The position numbers were made by a program, and so were the translations under genes. Under the pieces are notes generated by a model. It ran no database searches. It saw only the letters and a program-made list of their open reading frames with translations, and was not told the origin of the DNA. A DNA stretch of 64,000 nucleotides from a bacterium (lineage in GTDB: Bacteria; Chloroflexota; Dormibacteria; Aeolococcales; Bog-877): positions 28,399 to 92,398 of the forward strand of contig JAJYPP010000005.1 of assembly GCA_021795235.1 (NCBI GenBank), given 5' to 3'. Shown here in pieces: positions 25,597 to 35,451 of the stretch (position 1 is its first letter; each line of letters opens with the position of its first letter).

Positions 25597-26264
25597 GCGA
25601 GGGCGCCTCTGCTCACCGTGCTGAGGAACTCCTGGCGCAGGGCCGGGTCCGCCTCGTACGCCCCTCGCCAGTAGGAGCTGTTGGTCCGCGTGGTCTCATC
25701 ACGAACCCCGCGCATCCTGGTGCAAAGATGGGTGGCTGAGAGATGGACGGCCACCCCATGGGGAAGCAGCTGATCCATCATCCAGTCGGCGACCTCCTGC
25801 CCGAGACGTTCCTGGACCGTGAACCGGCGGGCGTAGACGTTGACCAGCCGGGTCAGCTTGGAGAGCCCAACGATGTGCTCGTGGGCTATGTAGGCCACAT
25901 GGGCGAAGCCGTGGAATGGCAGGGCGTGGTGCTCGCACAGCGAGTAGAACGGAATCGGCCCCTCGATGATCTGGCTGATCCGGCAGTCCGGTCCACCTCG
26001 GCATTCCGTCGGGAACACGGTCAACAACTTCACGTCCCCGTCGTATCCCCGGGTGGAGTCGACCATGGCCCTGATGAAGCGTCGAGGGGTCTCCCGCGTC
26101 GCCGGAGTCCTCAGATCCATCCCCAGGGTGGCGAATATCTCGGCGGCGTAGCCTTCCAGCCGGGTGAGCACCTCGGGCGTCAACTGCCGGGGCTGGTCGC
26201 CCCGCCAGTGGCTGTCCAGGGCCGTGGTTGTCGCAGCGCTGGTTGGATCCTTCGGGTCGCTCAC
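25593..26264 (-). CDS. folE: GTP cyclohydrolase I
   Basis: 223 residues from GTG 26264 with AAGGAG six bases upstream. Family motifs: P-A-T-R-E-T-P-R-R, S-L-C-E-H-H-A-L-P-F-H-G (zinc Cys/His), G-L-S-K-L-T-R-L-V-N-V-Y-A-R-R-F-T-V-Q-E-R-L, and H-L-C-T-R-M-R-G-V, containing the second zinc Cys. It converts GTP to 7,8-dihydroneopterin triphosphate, first step of folate/pterin synthesis. It heads a cluster with an SDR and a RibD-like reductase rather than with folB/folK/folP, pointing to reduced pterin cofactor synthesis or a folate side route. Confidence 0.95.
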   Translation of the reverse strand: MSDPKDPTSAATTTALDSHWRGDQPRQLTPEVLTRLEGYAAEIFATLGMDLRTPATRETPRRFIRAMVDSTRGYDGDVKLLTVFPTECRGGPDCRISQIIEGPIPFYSLCEHHALPFHGFAHVAYIAHEHIVGLSKLTRLVNVYARRFTVQERLGQEVADWMMDQLLPHGVAVHLSATHLCTRMRGVRDETTRTNSSYWRGAYEADPALRQEFLSTVSRGALA

Positions 26265-26605
26265 TCACTTCTCCTTAAGGTGGGGCATCGTGCCCTGACG
26301 CTGCGGCGATCGCTGAGCGCGGCTCACATGCTGCCGCCGGCTCGGAGAGCTGGAACCTCGATTCTATGGTCTGGCGGTCATCCAGCCCAGGATGCCACCT
26401 CACCTATCGCAGCCATCAGAAGCTGCAGACCGCGGTCGCAGACAGCAGTCGCAGGTTTGCGGCCTGCCGTCCAACTGGTAGTGCTTGGGCCGGGAACTGG
26501 ACCACCGGACCCAAACCTAGCCGACCGGTGCGACCACGAGTGCCTGGGAGAGGTAGCATTCTCGCCGTCACGGCCGCCGCCGTCCACCGAATCTGGAGCC
26601 GCGAG

Positions 26606-27088
26606 ATGATCTCAGACGACGATTACCTCTACTTCATCGACGAGCAGCTCGACGCGATGGTGGCCATGGTCGAGGAGCTGGGCGACCACCTCGCCAACAC
26701 CTCGCTCGAAGCCGTCGGTTCCAACTCACCCTATGCGATCCTCACCCACTGCTTGGGCGTGATCGAGTTCTGGGGTGGCCACGTGGTCGCCGGTCGTCCC
26801 TCAGATCGGGACCGGGCCGCCGAGTTCACCGCCAGCGGCCCAGTCGCGCCCCTAGTCGCTAGAACCCGGCGAACCCGGCAGCAACTGGCCAGGGATGTCC
26901 GAGGGGCGGTGGCGGCCGATCCCCCACCCAACAGCTCCGGACCCGAGACGGCCAAGCTGCCGATAGGGAGTACCCAAGGAGGTGCCCTGATCCACATTCA
27001 CGAGGATCTGGCCCGGCACCGCGGTCAGATGGATATCACCAGGGATCTCCTGCTCATGCGCGACCCCAGGCATGAGCGGTCGGAGTAG
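26606..27088 (+). CDS. DinB-like (DUF664-type) four-helix protein
   Basis: 160 residues from ATG 26606 (GGAG seven bases upstream). DinB/YfiT-superfamily features: N-terminal helix with L-D-A-M-V-A-M-V-E-E-L-G-D, T-H-C-L-G-V-I-E-F-W-G-G-H, and the late H-I-H-E-D-L-A-R-H-R-G-Q-M-D-I-T-R-D. The three spaced His can bind a metal. Family members include bacillithiol- or mycothiol-dependent transferases and many of unknown role. Divergent from folE. Confidence 0.8.
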   Translation: MISDDDYLYFIDEQLDAMVAMVEELGDHLANTSLEAVGSNSPYAILTHCLGVIEFWGGHVVAGRPSDRDRAAEFTASGPVAPLVARTRRTRQQLARDVRGAVAADPPPNSSGPETAKLPIGSTQGGALIHIHEDLARHRGQMDITRDLLLMRDPRHERSE

Positions 27089-27682
27089 TTGGCTACGCTG
27101 GTCGGCAACAACGCGACGCCGCTCGGGGAAGCCGCCCGATAATCAACCTGCGGGCCGTTGGCAACGGTCTGGCCCTGGCGATCGGGGTCGCCACTTTCAT
27201 CGGGGCCATGCTCGTCGCTGAACTGCTGCCGCCACCATCTCCCCTGCCCCGCCTCCGGGGGGACCGGCCCAGTTGCTGATGGATTCGTGGTCACCGCCCG
27301 CAGGGCGGCATGCGCAAGCCCGGCCGCCACGCTTCTGGGCCGCGCTGCAGTGGGACCGTGGCGGAGCATTGCTCGCACGCCGCTGAGCCGGCCCATGCCT
27401 CCACTCATCGGGTTGCGCTCCCCTGCCAGTTCCGCCCCGTGGCGCTGGTAGCGGTCGGAAACCATCGCCCTCGCCATCCCGCCTGAGGAACTTCGACCTC
27501 GACCACAATGGGGTGGCCCAGGAGCAATCGACCCAGGTCCTCGAGGTCACCGCGACGGCCGGCAGCATGGTCACCGTCCAAGCTGCCAGCTCGTTAGCGG
27601 CGGCGTCGAGCCCATCGAAGCAGGTGCTGTGACCCCGGTGGATGGCCAGGCCACGGCCGTCGTCGGCCAGTCTTGTCGACAG
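27089..27682 (+). other. decayed gene region
   Basis: About 590 bases with separate protein-like pieces but no intact frame: a membrane segment (G-L-A-L-A-I-G-V-A-T-F-I-G-A-M-L) around 27160-27230 with no start codon, and a plausible C-terminus (V-A-Q-E-Q-S-T-Q-V-L-E-V-T-A-T-A) at ~27505-27631 in another frame. Probably an old secreted or membrane-protein gene broken by several indels. Confidence 0.35.
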
Positions 27683-27690
27683 TTGACGAC

Positions 27691-27720
27691 TTGTATTAGT
27701 GCATCTGTGTGTAGTATACT
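27691..27720 (+). promoter_or_regulatory. candidate promoter, leaderless start
   Basis: TTGTAT at 27691-27696 and TATACT at 27715-27720, spacing 18, in an AT-rich patch that stands out from its surroundings. Predicted transcription start falls at the ATG at 27727, so the transcript would be leaderless. Confidence 0.45.
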
Positions 27721-27726
27721 CGAAGC

Positions 27727-28260
27727 ATGGAGCTCGTAAGGATTGGTGAAGCAGCCAAGATGACGGGTCTGCATCAACAGACCTTGCGTCGCCTCGCGGC
27801 CGACGGCGAGGTGCCTGTGTCTTGGTCTCCGGCTAGCAAGGAACTGCGCCGAGATCATGAGATCAGGACTGCGACCTTCGCTCCAGTCCACAAGACCAGC
27901 CGCAAGTTCGGTCCTACGCCGGAACAACACCACTTGGCCACCGCGAAGCGTCGTCCGACGACGCAATCACGCTCCATCGTCAAACCACGCATCTCCGCAG
28001 TTCCGAGGTCCACAAAGGGTCGCCTCGGACGTGCCTGTAGCCCCGTTGGGCAGGGCACCCACCACTCAAGCCTTCAGCAGCTAGCGCTCGATCGCGAGAT
28101 CAATACGTATAGCTACGCTAAGACTTGGGGAGACTCTGATCCGAGGTTCAACCCCGTAGCTCACTCCTTGGTTCTCACCCAGTCAGTAGCCGGCAGCGAC
28201 GTGCCGGACACCGTGTGGTTTGTGGTGCGGGAGAGCCCCACGCCTAGGCGCTCGCGGTAA
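27727..28260 (+). CDS. MerR-like HTH protein, possibly truncated recombinase
   Basis: 177 residues. Residues 1-35 are a clear MerR-type helix-turn-helix (R-I-G-E-A-A-K-M-T-G-L-H-Q-Q-T-L-R-R-L-A), as in excisionases and the N-terminus of IS607-family serine recombinases. The remaining ~140 residues are basic, low-similarity and lack the recombinase catalytic domain, so only the HTH may be functional, or the gene is a truncated IS607-type tnpA extended into neighbouring DNA. Confidence 0.45.
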   Translation: MELVRIGEAAKMTGLHQQTLRRLAADGEVPVSWSPASKELRRDHEIRTATFAPVHKTSRKFGPTPEQHHLATAKRRPTTQSRSIVKPRISAVPRSTKGRLGRACSPVGQGTHHSSLQQLALDREINTYSYAKTWGDSDPRFNPVAHSLVLTQSVAGSDVPDTVWFVVRESPTPRRSR

Positions 28261-28501
28261 CCAGCGGCGAAGGGATCACCGCTCAGAACCGGCTATCCCT
28301 GGTGCGGTCAGCCAAGGGGCGAATCACCAATGCCTGGGGCAGCGGCTGGGCTGATCGAGCGGCCAGCTCGTGACCGAGGTGGCAGCCGGTCGCTGCGGAT
28401 ACAGACCCACCCTGCGCCCGGGCGACTTCGCTGACGGCCGCGCCGCGTGCCCCGTGGCAGGTCCGCGAAACCACGGTTGAGCGCTGGCCGTTCAGATCCC
28501 C

Positions 28502-30604
28502 GTGGAAGCAGCCCTTGCCACGGGACGATCGCGGAGGTGGGCTATCCTCACTGGCGGGTTCTTCCTTGCAATTGCCTGCGCCGCGATCCTCTCGAGTTGC
28601 GCGGGCGGCTCGGCACTGACCTCTAGCGCTGGCCACTTCCCCCGTTCCATATCTTTCACCACGGCCGGAGTCGGGCCCAACCAGATCGACTGCCAGAACC
28701 CGAGCAACTCGGGGGGCCTTGGCGCCGCGGGCGGGCCCCTGGCCAGCTACGTAACCGCTGCCGGAGCCGGCGCCGAGCTTTTCGGGCATTGCAATCTGGT
28801 AGCGATCCGCCTCAGTCCATCTGGGCCCTGGCGGCTGCATCACATTCCGATGGACCTCATGTCAGCGGTGACCCTGGGCAACGGGTCGATCTTCGGGGTG
28901 GGCTTCAATCCCCTCGGCGGAACCAACCGCTGGTGGCAGATCTCGGGCCCAGCCGACGCCTCTCGGTGGACGGTCGCGCCGTTACGGGGATCGCCGCCCG
29001 CAACCTACGATTCCCTGAGTTGCGACGCCACGGGAGCTCTCTGCGTCGCCTTCCCCTCCGCTCTCAACCTCTGGGCGCAAACTTGTCCCGCCCCGGGGAT
29101 GGGACAGCCCCGACCACCCTCCATCCCCGCTCGCCTGCCGCTGTTTGTCTACAGGTCTGCCGGTGGGTGGGCCGAGCTGCGCGGTCTGCCGCCGAACGTG
29201 CTCGTCGCGGGAGCGGCCGTGACGGCCCAGGGTACCCTTCTCCTGGCCGGTCAGGTCGGGAGCCGCGGAGTGCTTCTCAGCAGCGGCGACTCCGGAGCCA
29301 AGTTCCACACGCTTGTGAGCGCAGATGCTCCGCTCGCCGCCGTCGCCACCTCAGGCAACTTCGCAACGGCGGTCGGAGGCACACTGTCATGCTCAGCCGG
29401 AGTCCGCGAGCCCGCCGACCTGCACCAGGAGGTCTACTCAAGCAGCAACGGAGGGGGCAGTTGGCGACGGACGTTCTACTCGAAATCGGCGGCATATCCC
29501 CTGGCCGGAGTCGCCATCTCACACACCGGCAAGGCCCTGGTTGCAGGGGGAGTCACTGATCGGTGCGGCTCGACCTTCCTCTTCTGCGCCCAAGCATTAT
29601 TGCGCCTCGATGGGCACGGAACCCCTACACCGGCTCATCCCGCCAGCGCTCCAATCCTGAGCTTTGCTTTGTCGTCCTCGGCGGGAACGGTGATGGTCAA
29701 CGGTGCGGCCCTCTTGCTCACCTCCCCCAATCGGGGTAAGACATGGCAGGTCCAAGGGGTGGTGACCCCGCCGTCACTCCGGGCCGTCCAGTTCTTCGCC
29801 GCCCACCCTGAGCAGGGAGTCGCCGAGGTGAACATGGGATACGGACTGAGCAGCCTGGAGACCCGTGACGGGGGCAGGACGTGGACCCAGGGGCCCACGC
29901 CTCCGCCCGGCGGGGCGGCCACCCCGGTCGCCTGGGCCTCGCTGCAGGTGGCATACGCGATCTCCTCCACCACTCCGCAGCGCCTGCTAAAGACCGTCGA
30001 CGGAGGTTCGCACTGGACCACTACGCATTGGCCCGGCAATGACGGGTCCCCGGTCTGGTTGTACTTCCAGAACCCCGACCGGGGATTCGCTGCCATAGCC
30101 ACCGGACAAAATCTGGAATACGTCATCACCACCACGGACGCCGGCAGCTCCTGGCACCCCCTCAAGCCCGCGGATCTGACGGTCCCCTTGCAGCCCGCGG
30201 ACATGAGCGCTCTTTCCAGCGGCCGAACCACGGAGCTGCTGCGCATGCACGAGTGGGGCTGGCGTGCGCATGAGAATGGAGGAAGTGCCTTCACTCACAC
30301 CACCCGGGCGCCCGTAGACCCGAGCACGATCGCGATCCAGCCGGGTGGGTGGGTCTGGGCGGCCGGAACCCTAAAGTGGTGGTATGACCCTGCGGCCGCT
30401 CTCTGGTTGGGATCAGCCCGCGGAAGCGCCCACACGTACACCGAGCTCCCCTTTGGACTCGCCCCATCGGAGATCGGCTTCAGCACCCACAACCGCGGTT
30501 GGATGGTCCTGAACGGTCAGCTGTTCACGACCAGCACGGGAGGGCTCCATTGGCTTGAGGTGCCAATAAGGGTCCAGGGTGTGGGGCCGTATTCCGTGGG
30601 GTGA
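28502..30604 (+). CDS. Asp-box (BNR) repeat lipoprotein, beta-propeller
   Basis: 700 residues from GTG 28502. Signal peptide with basic head and hydrophobic core ending in a lipobox L-S-S-C near residue 33, so a surface lipoprotein. The body carries many Asp-box motifs S/T-x-D/N-x-G-x-x-W (for example S-N-G-G-G-S-W, R-D-G-G-R-T-W, V-D-G-G-S-H-W, T-D-A-G-S-S-W), the pattern of sialidase/sortilin/Ycf48-like propellers. No sialidase arginine triad is evident, so binding or scaffold function is more likely than catalysis. It stands alone. Confidence 0.85.
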   Translation: MEAALATGRSRRWAILTGGFFLAIACAAILSSCAGGSALTSSAGHFPRSISFTTAGVGPNQIDCQNPSNSGGLGAAGGPLASYVTAAGAGAELFGHCNLVAIRLSPSGPWRLHHIPMDLMSAVTLGNGSIFGVGFNPLGGTNRWWQISGPADASRWTVAPLRGSPPATYDSLSCDATGALCVAFPSALNLWAQTCPAPGMGQPRPPSIPARLPLFVYRSAGGWAELRGLPPNVLVAGAAVTAQGTLLLAGQVGSRGVLLSSGDSGAKFHTLVSADAPLAAVATSGNFATAVGGTLSCSAGVREPADLHQEVYSSSNGGGSWRRTFYSKSAAYPLAGVAISHTGKALVAGGVTDRCGSTFLFCAQALLRLDGHGTPTPAHPASAPILSFALSSSAGTVMVNGAALLLTSPNRGKTWQVQGVVTPPSLRAVQFFAAHPEQGVAEVNMGYGLSSLETRDGGRTWTQGPTPPPGGAATPVAWASLQVAYAISSTTPQRLLKTVDGGSHWTTTHWPGNDGSPVWLYFQNPDRGFAAIATGQNLEYVITTTDAGSSWHPLKPADLTVPLQPADMSALSSGRTTELLRMHEWGWRAHENGGSAFTHTTRAPVDPSTIAIQPGGWVWAAGTLKWWYDPAAALWLGSARGSAHTYTELPFGLAPSEIGFSTHNRGWMVLNGQLFTTSTGGLHWLEVPIRVQGVGPYSVG

Positions 30605-30626
30605 CGCGGGCGGCGCATTCAGGCGG

Positions 30627-30690
30627 AGCTCAAGAGTCTCATCGCTCCTTCGCCTGGGCACACCAAGACTTATGGGCAGCTGCTCAGGCG
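30627..30690 (+). repeat. dispersed repeat copy with ACTTATG core
   Basis: Just past the lipoprotein stop. The stretch ACTTATGGGCAGCTGCTCAG matches, with few changes, the inverted pair at 12583-12612 and 13273-13308. Function unknown. Confidence 0.4.
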
Positions 30691-30772
30691 GGCGGCCACG
30701 TGGCGCTGTAAGAAGGGCAGGAGTGGTGCGTCTGATGGCTTTAGCCGTTTTCTCCTGGTTGACTTCGTGGCG

Positions 30773-31450
30773 TCAGGGGAACGTTCCGGACGGGTTCGGC
30801 GCCCAGAGCGACCTCCACGTTGGGAGGATTGACTCGTAGATGATTTCATGTCCAGACGCGTCGGGGTGGAGCCCGTCCTCGGCCAAGGATGAATCGGGTA
30901 TCACACCGTGGAGTGGGACAAAGGGGATTCCACGAGCGACAGTGGTTGCCTGCTCGATCGCCTGATACCGGAGTATCGATCGATTGTCAAAGTTGTGCGC
31001 CGGGTGTCCGTCGGTCACGTTGGTGGGACCCAAGACCAGGAGCCGCGATGTCACAGTCCGTGCGCGCTCCAACAGGTCTATGAACATCGTGGTGAAGCGT
31101 TCTTCGCCGGTTCGGGGTCCTTCGGGGAGATCGTGGGAATCGTTGATGCCAGTGGCGATAATCAACGCGATGGGTGACCTCGACGCACATTCACGCTCGA
31201 AGCGGTCGAGGAGATCCTCCAATCGATCTCCGGGAACCCCAAGGTTCATGACCTTTGGATGGAGAGGAAGCGATTGTGCGGACCAGTGTCGGACACGCTC
31301 CGCCCACCCGCCACCAGTATGGTCGCCAACGCCCGCGGCGATGCTGTCGCCAAAGATGCACACGTTCTGGTGAACTGCCTCCCCCTGAAGGAGGAGGCTT
31401 CCGCGTTCTCCCAAGGGTTCATGGAGGCTTCGCAGCCCGGTGCCGGTCAT
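30773..31450 (-). CDS. SGNH/GDSL-family hydrolase
   Basis: 225 residues from ATG 31450; the conserved part begins about 30 residues in, so a GTG near 31363 may be the true start. Block I I-F-G-D-S with the Ser nucleophile, block II N-L-G-V-P-G-D, block III G-I-N-D, block V D-G-L-H-P-D with the catalytic Asp and His. Predicted esterase or lipase acting on acyl esters. The upstream extension overlaps the 3' end of the tnpB remnant, which suggests the original promoter was displaced by the insertion. Confidence 0.85.
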   Translation of the reverse strand: MTGTGLRSLHEPLGERGSLLLQGEAVHQNVCIFGDSIAAGVGDHTGGGWAERVRHWSAQSLPLHPKVMNLGVPGDRLEDLLDRFERECASRSPIALIIATGINDSHDLPEGPRTGEERFTTMFIDLLERARTVTSRLLVLGPTNVTDGHPAHNFDNRSILRYQAIEQATTVARGIPFVPLHGVIPDSSLAEDGLHPDASGHEIIYESILPTWRSLWAPNPSGTFP

Positions 31451-32634
31451 GCGGCGACCAGTCTTTGGGCCGTTTGGCTTTCCCGCATCCCAAGCCCCGA
31501 CCCGGTCGAAGCCTCAGCCCTGCCCGATGAGGGACAGGTCCCCGGTTCGTACCCGGGGCGGGCAGCATTCGGCGCTCCCCCGAACCAAGCGGGTCCGAGG
31601 CCCCCGCTCAGGGCGCGTTGAAGGATGTTGCAGGCAGCGTTGAAGTCGGCGTTGCCGGACCAGCCGCAGGCGTGGTTCAGGCATTGGAACAGCGCTTGGC
31701 TCTGGCGCTGCCCAATGGCCTTCGACCCGCAAACGTGGCACTCTTGCGAGGTGCCCGATGCTGGAACGGTGACGCTCACCCCGCCGTTGTCGACCATCTT
31801 GTAGCTCACGAAGTTGAGGAGCTGGCCCCAAGCCTCGTTGAGGATGACCCGGTTCAGCCCGGCCTTCTGGCGGACGTTGCGACCGGGCTCCTCCACGGTC
31901 CCGGCCGCCGAGGCGCTCATGTTCTTGCTGTCCAAGTCCTCGAATGCGGCGGCGCGGCAGGTGTTGGCGATCTCCAATGCGACCTTGTGCTGCCAGTCCT
32001 CCCGGCGGCGGGCTCCTTCTGCGCGCAGGGCCGAGATCTTGGCATAGGCCTTCTGCTCGTTCTTCCCGATCCGGCCCTGGCCCTTACCGCCGCTGCACGC
32101 CCATCTCGCATGGCGTTGCCGGGCGCTCTCGTGCTCCAGCAGTGTCAGGCGGCGTTGCTCGGGCTTGCTGAGCCACGGCTCATGGGTGAACTCCGCGCCG
32201 TTCGAGCCGGCCAGTGGGATCATCACGCCCCGGTCGAATCCAGCCACTTGGCGGGTCTCCAAAGGGGTCCGCAGCTTGGGCTTGGGCATTTCAGCTTCAG
32301 ACTCAGCGTCCAAAGCCCGTTCTTGGACGACACGGTGGCGCCGGTGATGCGGGCGTCCTGCGGGACCGGGCGGTGGTAGCGGAACTTGACCGCGCCGACC
32401 TTGGGGATGTTCACGCGGGCGAACTTGCGGCTCAGACGCGTGAGTTTCAGGTCCCGCCCCTGGGGGATGGCGAAGGCAGGACGGATCTTCATCTTGGCGT
32501 GGAAATCCAGAGCCTTGGACACCCCGGTCCAACAACTGGTCCACGCCGTCCAGTAGTGCTCAGCCACGGCCTGCGACGCCTGCGCCGGGAGGGCGGCCAG
32601 CCACGGGATGTCCTTGCAACGGCTGCCACCTGCT
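31447..32634 (-). pseudogene. tnpB: tnpB (IS200/IS605 family), 5'-truncated and frameshifted
   Basis: Body from ~32300 to 31447 holds the RuvC-like motifs: D in A-G-F-D-R-G-V, E in A-A-F-E-D-L-D, D in N-A-D-F-N-A-A, and the zinc ribbon C-H-V-C...C-L-N-H-A-C. The preceding part (K-L-T-R-L-S-R-K-F-A-R-V-N-I-P-K-V-G, R-I-T-G-A-T-V-S) is in a different frame, with the shift near 32290. Upstream it starts mid-protein at a TGA next to marR, lacking ~70-80 N-terminal residues. No tnpA is adjacent. TnpB is an RNA-guided nuclease that helps the transposon persist; this copy should be inactive. Confidence 0.85.
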
Positions 32635-32636
32635 AG

Positions 32637-33194
32637 TCAGCTGTGCTCCCCGCGGACCGCGCGGTCGAGCACTGCCGCAAGCTCGCTGAGGGCCTCTTCG
32701 AGAGCGCTCTGTCGCCCAGGCGGGAGTTCGGACATGGCCTCCACCACTAGCTGCGCTCGAGCTCGGCGAATGCGTTTAAGGAGGCGGGTGCCGGCTCGAC
32801 TGATGTGAACCAACACCGCTCGCCGGTCGGCGGGATCCGGGCACCGCACCAACAGATCCTCGGCCTCCAGCCGCTGCAGCTTTGGGGTGATGGTGGAGTT
32901 GTCCACGCCGCTGAAGGTGGCCAGGTCAGATGGGTGGCAGGGACCGGTGCCGGCGATTCGCACCAGCAACCAGATGTGAGAGAGCGGAAGCGAGCAGTGG
33001 GCGCGTCGCATCACCTCGGTCTGGACGTCATTGCGACTTACCCAACCGACAATGGCCGTGAGCGAGTCCTCCAGTCCCAACGGTGGCTGCTCGGGTGGCC
33101 TTGGACCCTGCTCACTCGCCTGGGCGAACAAAGTGGGGGTTGTCGTCAGCAACGGTGGGATCACCGACCTCAGCGCCGGCTCGGTCGTGTTCAT
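32637..33194 (-). CDS. MarR-family transcriptional regulator
   Basis: 185 residues. Winged helix at ~70-145: [35 protein letters not shown], then the wing [15 protein letters not shown], flanked by dimerisation helices. It overlaps the upstream MFS gene in an ATGA, so it is co-translated with the pump it probably controls. The palindrome before the MFS gene is the likely operator, giving autorepression of the operon. Confidence 0.9.
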   Translation of the reverse strand: MNTTEPALRSVIPPLLTTTPTLFAQASEQGPRPPEQPPLGLEDSLTAIVGWVSRNDVQTEVMRRAHCSLPLSHIWLLVRIAGTGPCHPSDLATFSGVDNSTITPKLQRLEAEDLLVRCPDPADRRAVLVHISRAGTRLLKRIRRARAQLVVEAMSELPPGRQSALEEALSELAAVLDRAVRGEHS

Positions 33195-35035
33195 TTGTCC
33201 GGAGTGCTGAACTTGACCGTGGCGGGGCCGGGCTCCATGCCGCGACGAGCTGCCAGGTCCCCGGGACGAGAGGCCGCAGCCGTGCCGGGGGCGAGCCCCG
33301 CTGCCAGCGAACCCGAAGGGACGGTGGCCACATCCTCCTCATGGATGTACTTGCCCCCTCGCAGCCAGCTGGCGATCGTAGCCACCAGGCTGGCGGCAAT
33401 CGCGAAGATGAAGGCGGACCTCAGGCCGGTCATGAACGGACCCGAAATCAGCTGGGGGAAGAAGGCGCGGCCGGTCAGGTACGCGACCTTGGCGTGGCTC
33501 AAGTGAGGCAGGATGGGGCCGAGCAGGGTTCCGATAGGGTTGTAGCCCAGGAAGGCCGCAAACAAGCTACCCACGGCGGGGAGGTTTGCCACCTTGCTGG
33601 CGTAGGCGTTCGGTACCCCCTGGGCGGTGAGGCCGTGGTAGAGAGCATGGGGCAGACTGCCGGACAGCCCGACGATGATCAGGGTGAAGAAGATGCCCAT
33701 CGAGAGCACCTGGGCCGAGTTCTGAAAGGTGGCCGCCATGCCCGCCCCGGCCCCTCTCTGATGGGGCGGCAAGCTGTTCATGATTCCCGCCTGGTTGGGG
33801 GATGCGAAGAGTCCGCTGGCAAGACCGTAGACGAACAGCAGGGCTCCGAATGCCAGGTAGTTGAAGTTGGCCGGTAGCGTCAGGAAGAGGGCGAAGATCA
33901 CCGCCGAGGCGGCGACTCCGATGGTGGCGAAGAGTCGCGATCCGTAGCGGTCGGAGAGGATGCCGGCCAGCGGGCCGGCCACCAGGAAGCCCACCGTGAG
34001 GGGCAGCATGTAGATGCCGGCCCAGAGCGGAGTCTCGGTGAAGCTGTAGCCGTGCTGGGGCAGCCAGATGCCCTGCAGCCAGATGATCAGAATGAAGAGG
34101 AGGCCGCCTCGAGCCAGGGCCGCAAACAAGGCGGCGGCGTTGCCGGCAGCGAAGGCGCGGATCCGAAAGAGAGGGATCCGGAACATCGGCTGCTCGACCT
34201 TGGTCTCGATCCACATGAAGATTCCGAGCGCGATCACGCCGCCGATCATGGCCGCCAGCACCCATGGACTGGTCCAGCCCATGCTCTGGTTGCCGTAGGG
34301 AAGGATGCCGTGGGTGATCCCGACCAGCAACGAAATCAACCCGGCAGCGAACACCAGGTTGCCCCACCAGTCAATCTTGGACGGGATCCTAATCCCGGTG
34401 TCATGCAGCTTGAGGTAGGCCCAGACGGTTCCGAACATGCCGAACGGGACCGAGACCAGGAACACCAGGTGCCACTCGACAGGGCCCAGGACTCCCCCCA
34501 AGACCAGGCCCAGAAAGGACCCCGCGATCGCGGCCACCATGTTGGTGCCGAGCGCGAGACCCCGCTGGTTGGAGGGGAACGCGTCGGTCAGGATGGCTGA
34601 GGAGTTGGCCCAGAGGAAGGCTCCCCCGACCCCCTGCAGCACTCGCATCACGATCAGGTACAGGGCGGCCTCGGGGCCCGTGCCAAACGTGAGCGACAGC
34701 ATGATTGAGAAGAAGGTGAAGATGGCAAAGCCGAGGTTGTACATCCGCACCCGCCCATACATATCCCCAATGCGTCCCAGGCTCACCACCAGGACTGCGG
34801 TGACCACCATGTAGCCCATCAGCAACCAGAGGAAGAACGGGGTGTTGCTGGAGGTCAGCGGGTTGAGCTTGATGCCCCGGAAGATGTCGGGCAGGGCGAT
34901 CAGAACGATCGAGGAATTAATGGTCGCCATCAGGATGCCCAGGGTCGTGTTGGAGAGGGCGATCCACTTGTAGTGAGGCCCCAGGGATGGTCTGGAAGTG
35001 GATGCCGCCGTCGCCGCGCCGAGCCCTTGGCCCAT
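33191..35035 (-). CDS. EmrB/QacA-type MFS drug exporter (DHA2, 14 helices)
   Basis: 614 residues from ATG 35035 with GGGAGG eight bases upstream. Fourteen hydrophobic helices. Motif A-like [11 protein letters not shown] between helices 2 and 3; motif C-like [15 protein letters not shown] in helix 5; D1-type [11 protein letters not shown] in helix 1. Predicted proton-driven export of drugs or lipophilic compounds. First gene of a two-gene operon with marR. The ~50-residue C-terminal tail is low complexity and cytoplasmic. Confidence 0.9.
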   Translation of the reverse strand: MGQGLGAATAASTSRPSLGPHYKWIALSNTTLGILMATINSSIVLIALPDIFRGIKLNPLTSSNTPFFLWLLMGYMVVTAVLVVSLGRIGDMYGRVRMYNLGFAIFTFFSIMLSLTFGTGPEAALYLIVMRVLQGVGGAFLWANSSAILTDAFPSNQRGLALGTNMVAAIAGSFLGLVLGGVLGPVEWHLVFLVSVPFGMFGTVWAYLKLHDTGIRIPSKIDWWGNLVFAAGLISLLVGITHGILPYGNQSMGWTSPWVLAAMIGGVIALGIFMWIETKVEQPMFRIPLFRIRAFAAGNAAALFAALARGGLLFILIIWLQGIWLPQHGYSFTETPLWAGIYMLPLTVGFLVAGPLAGILSDRYGSRLFATIGVAASAVIFALFLTLPANFNYLAFGALLFVYGLASGLFASPNQAGIMNSLPPHQRGAGAGMAATFQNSAQVLSMGIFFTLIIVGLSGSLPHALYHGLTAQGVPNAYASKVANLPAVGSLFAAFLGYNPIGTLLGPILPHLSHAKVAYLTGRAFFPQLISGPFMTGLRSAFIFAIAASLVATIASWLRGGKYIHEEDVATVPSGSLAAGLAPGTAAASRPGDLAARRGMEPGPATVKFSTPDK

Positions 35036-35055
35036 GCCGAGTTCCCTCCCAAGAG

Positions 35056-35093
35056 TCGAACAGTTGGTTTGTACATACTAACCAACTGTTCGA
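35056..35093. promoter_or_regulatory. MarR operator palindrome
   Basis: Perfect 14-bp inverted arms TCGAACAGTTGGTT and AACCAACTGTTCGA around a 10-nt AT-rich spacer, 21 bp upstream of the MFS start. A TAGTAT-like -10 falls inside the spacer on the minus strand, so binding would block transcription. Size and placement fit a MarR dimer (or two dimers). Confidence 0.8.
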
Positions 35094-35208
35094 TCACGCG
35101 GTGGCGGCGTAGAGGTGCCCCGAGATTTCCGCCGCATCCGGCCCCGGGCTCGGACACCTCATTTCAGATCAGGGGCAATCCCTGAGCCGACAGAGAGGAT
35201 GCCGGGCG

Positions 35209-35355
35209 CTGAAAGTCGAGACGCAGAACGTCAATTTCGCTGCTTGTCGGTTCTACGCGAGAATGGGCTGTTCGCTCGGCGCCATCAACCGCTTCGCCTA
35301 CCCCGGCCTCCCGGACGAAGTCCAGCTACTCTGGTTCAAGGAGCTCGGTTCATGA
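35209..35355 (+). pseudogene. GNAT acetyltransferase, C-terminal fragment
   Basis: The frame reads L-K-V-E-T-Q-N-V-N-F-A-A-C-R-F-Y-A-R-M-G-C-S-L-G-A-I and Y-P-G-L-P-D-E-V-Q-L-L-W-F, the C-terminal third of streptothricin-acetyltransferase-like GNATs. No N-terminal or acetyl-CoA-binding part remains upstream. Confidence 0.7.
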
Positions 35356-35451
35356 CAAGATCGCCGTGCGGCGAGACCGGCCCAGAGTCGCGTCCAGAAT
35401 GGACTCATTTGGGAGCTGCCATGCTCAGGGAGCTGTAGTAGTCTTGAGCGT

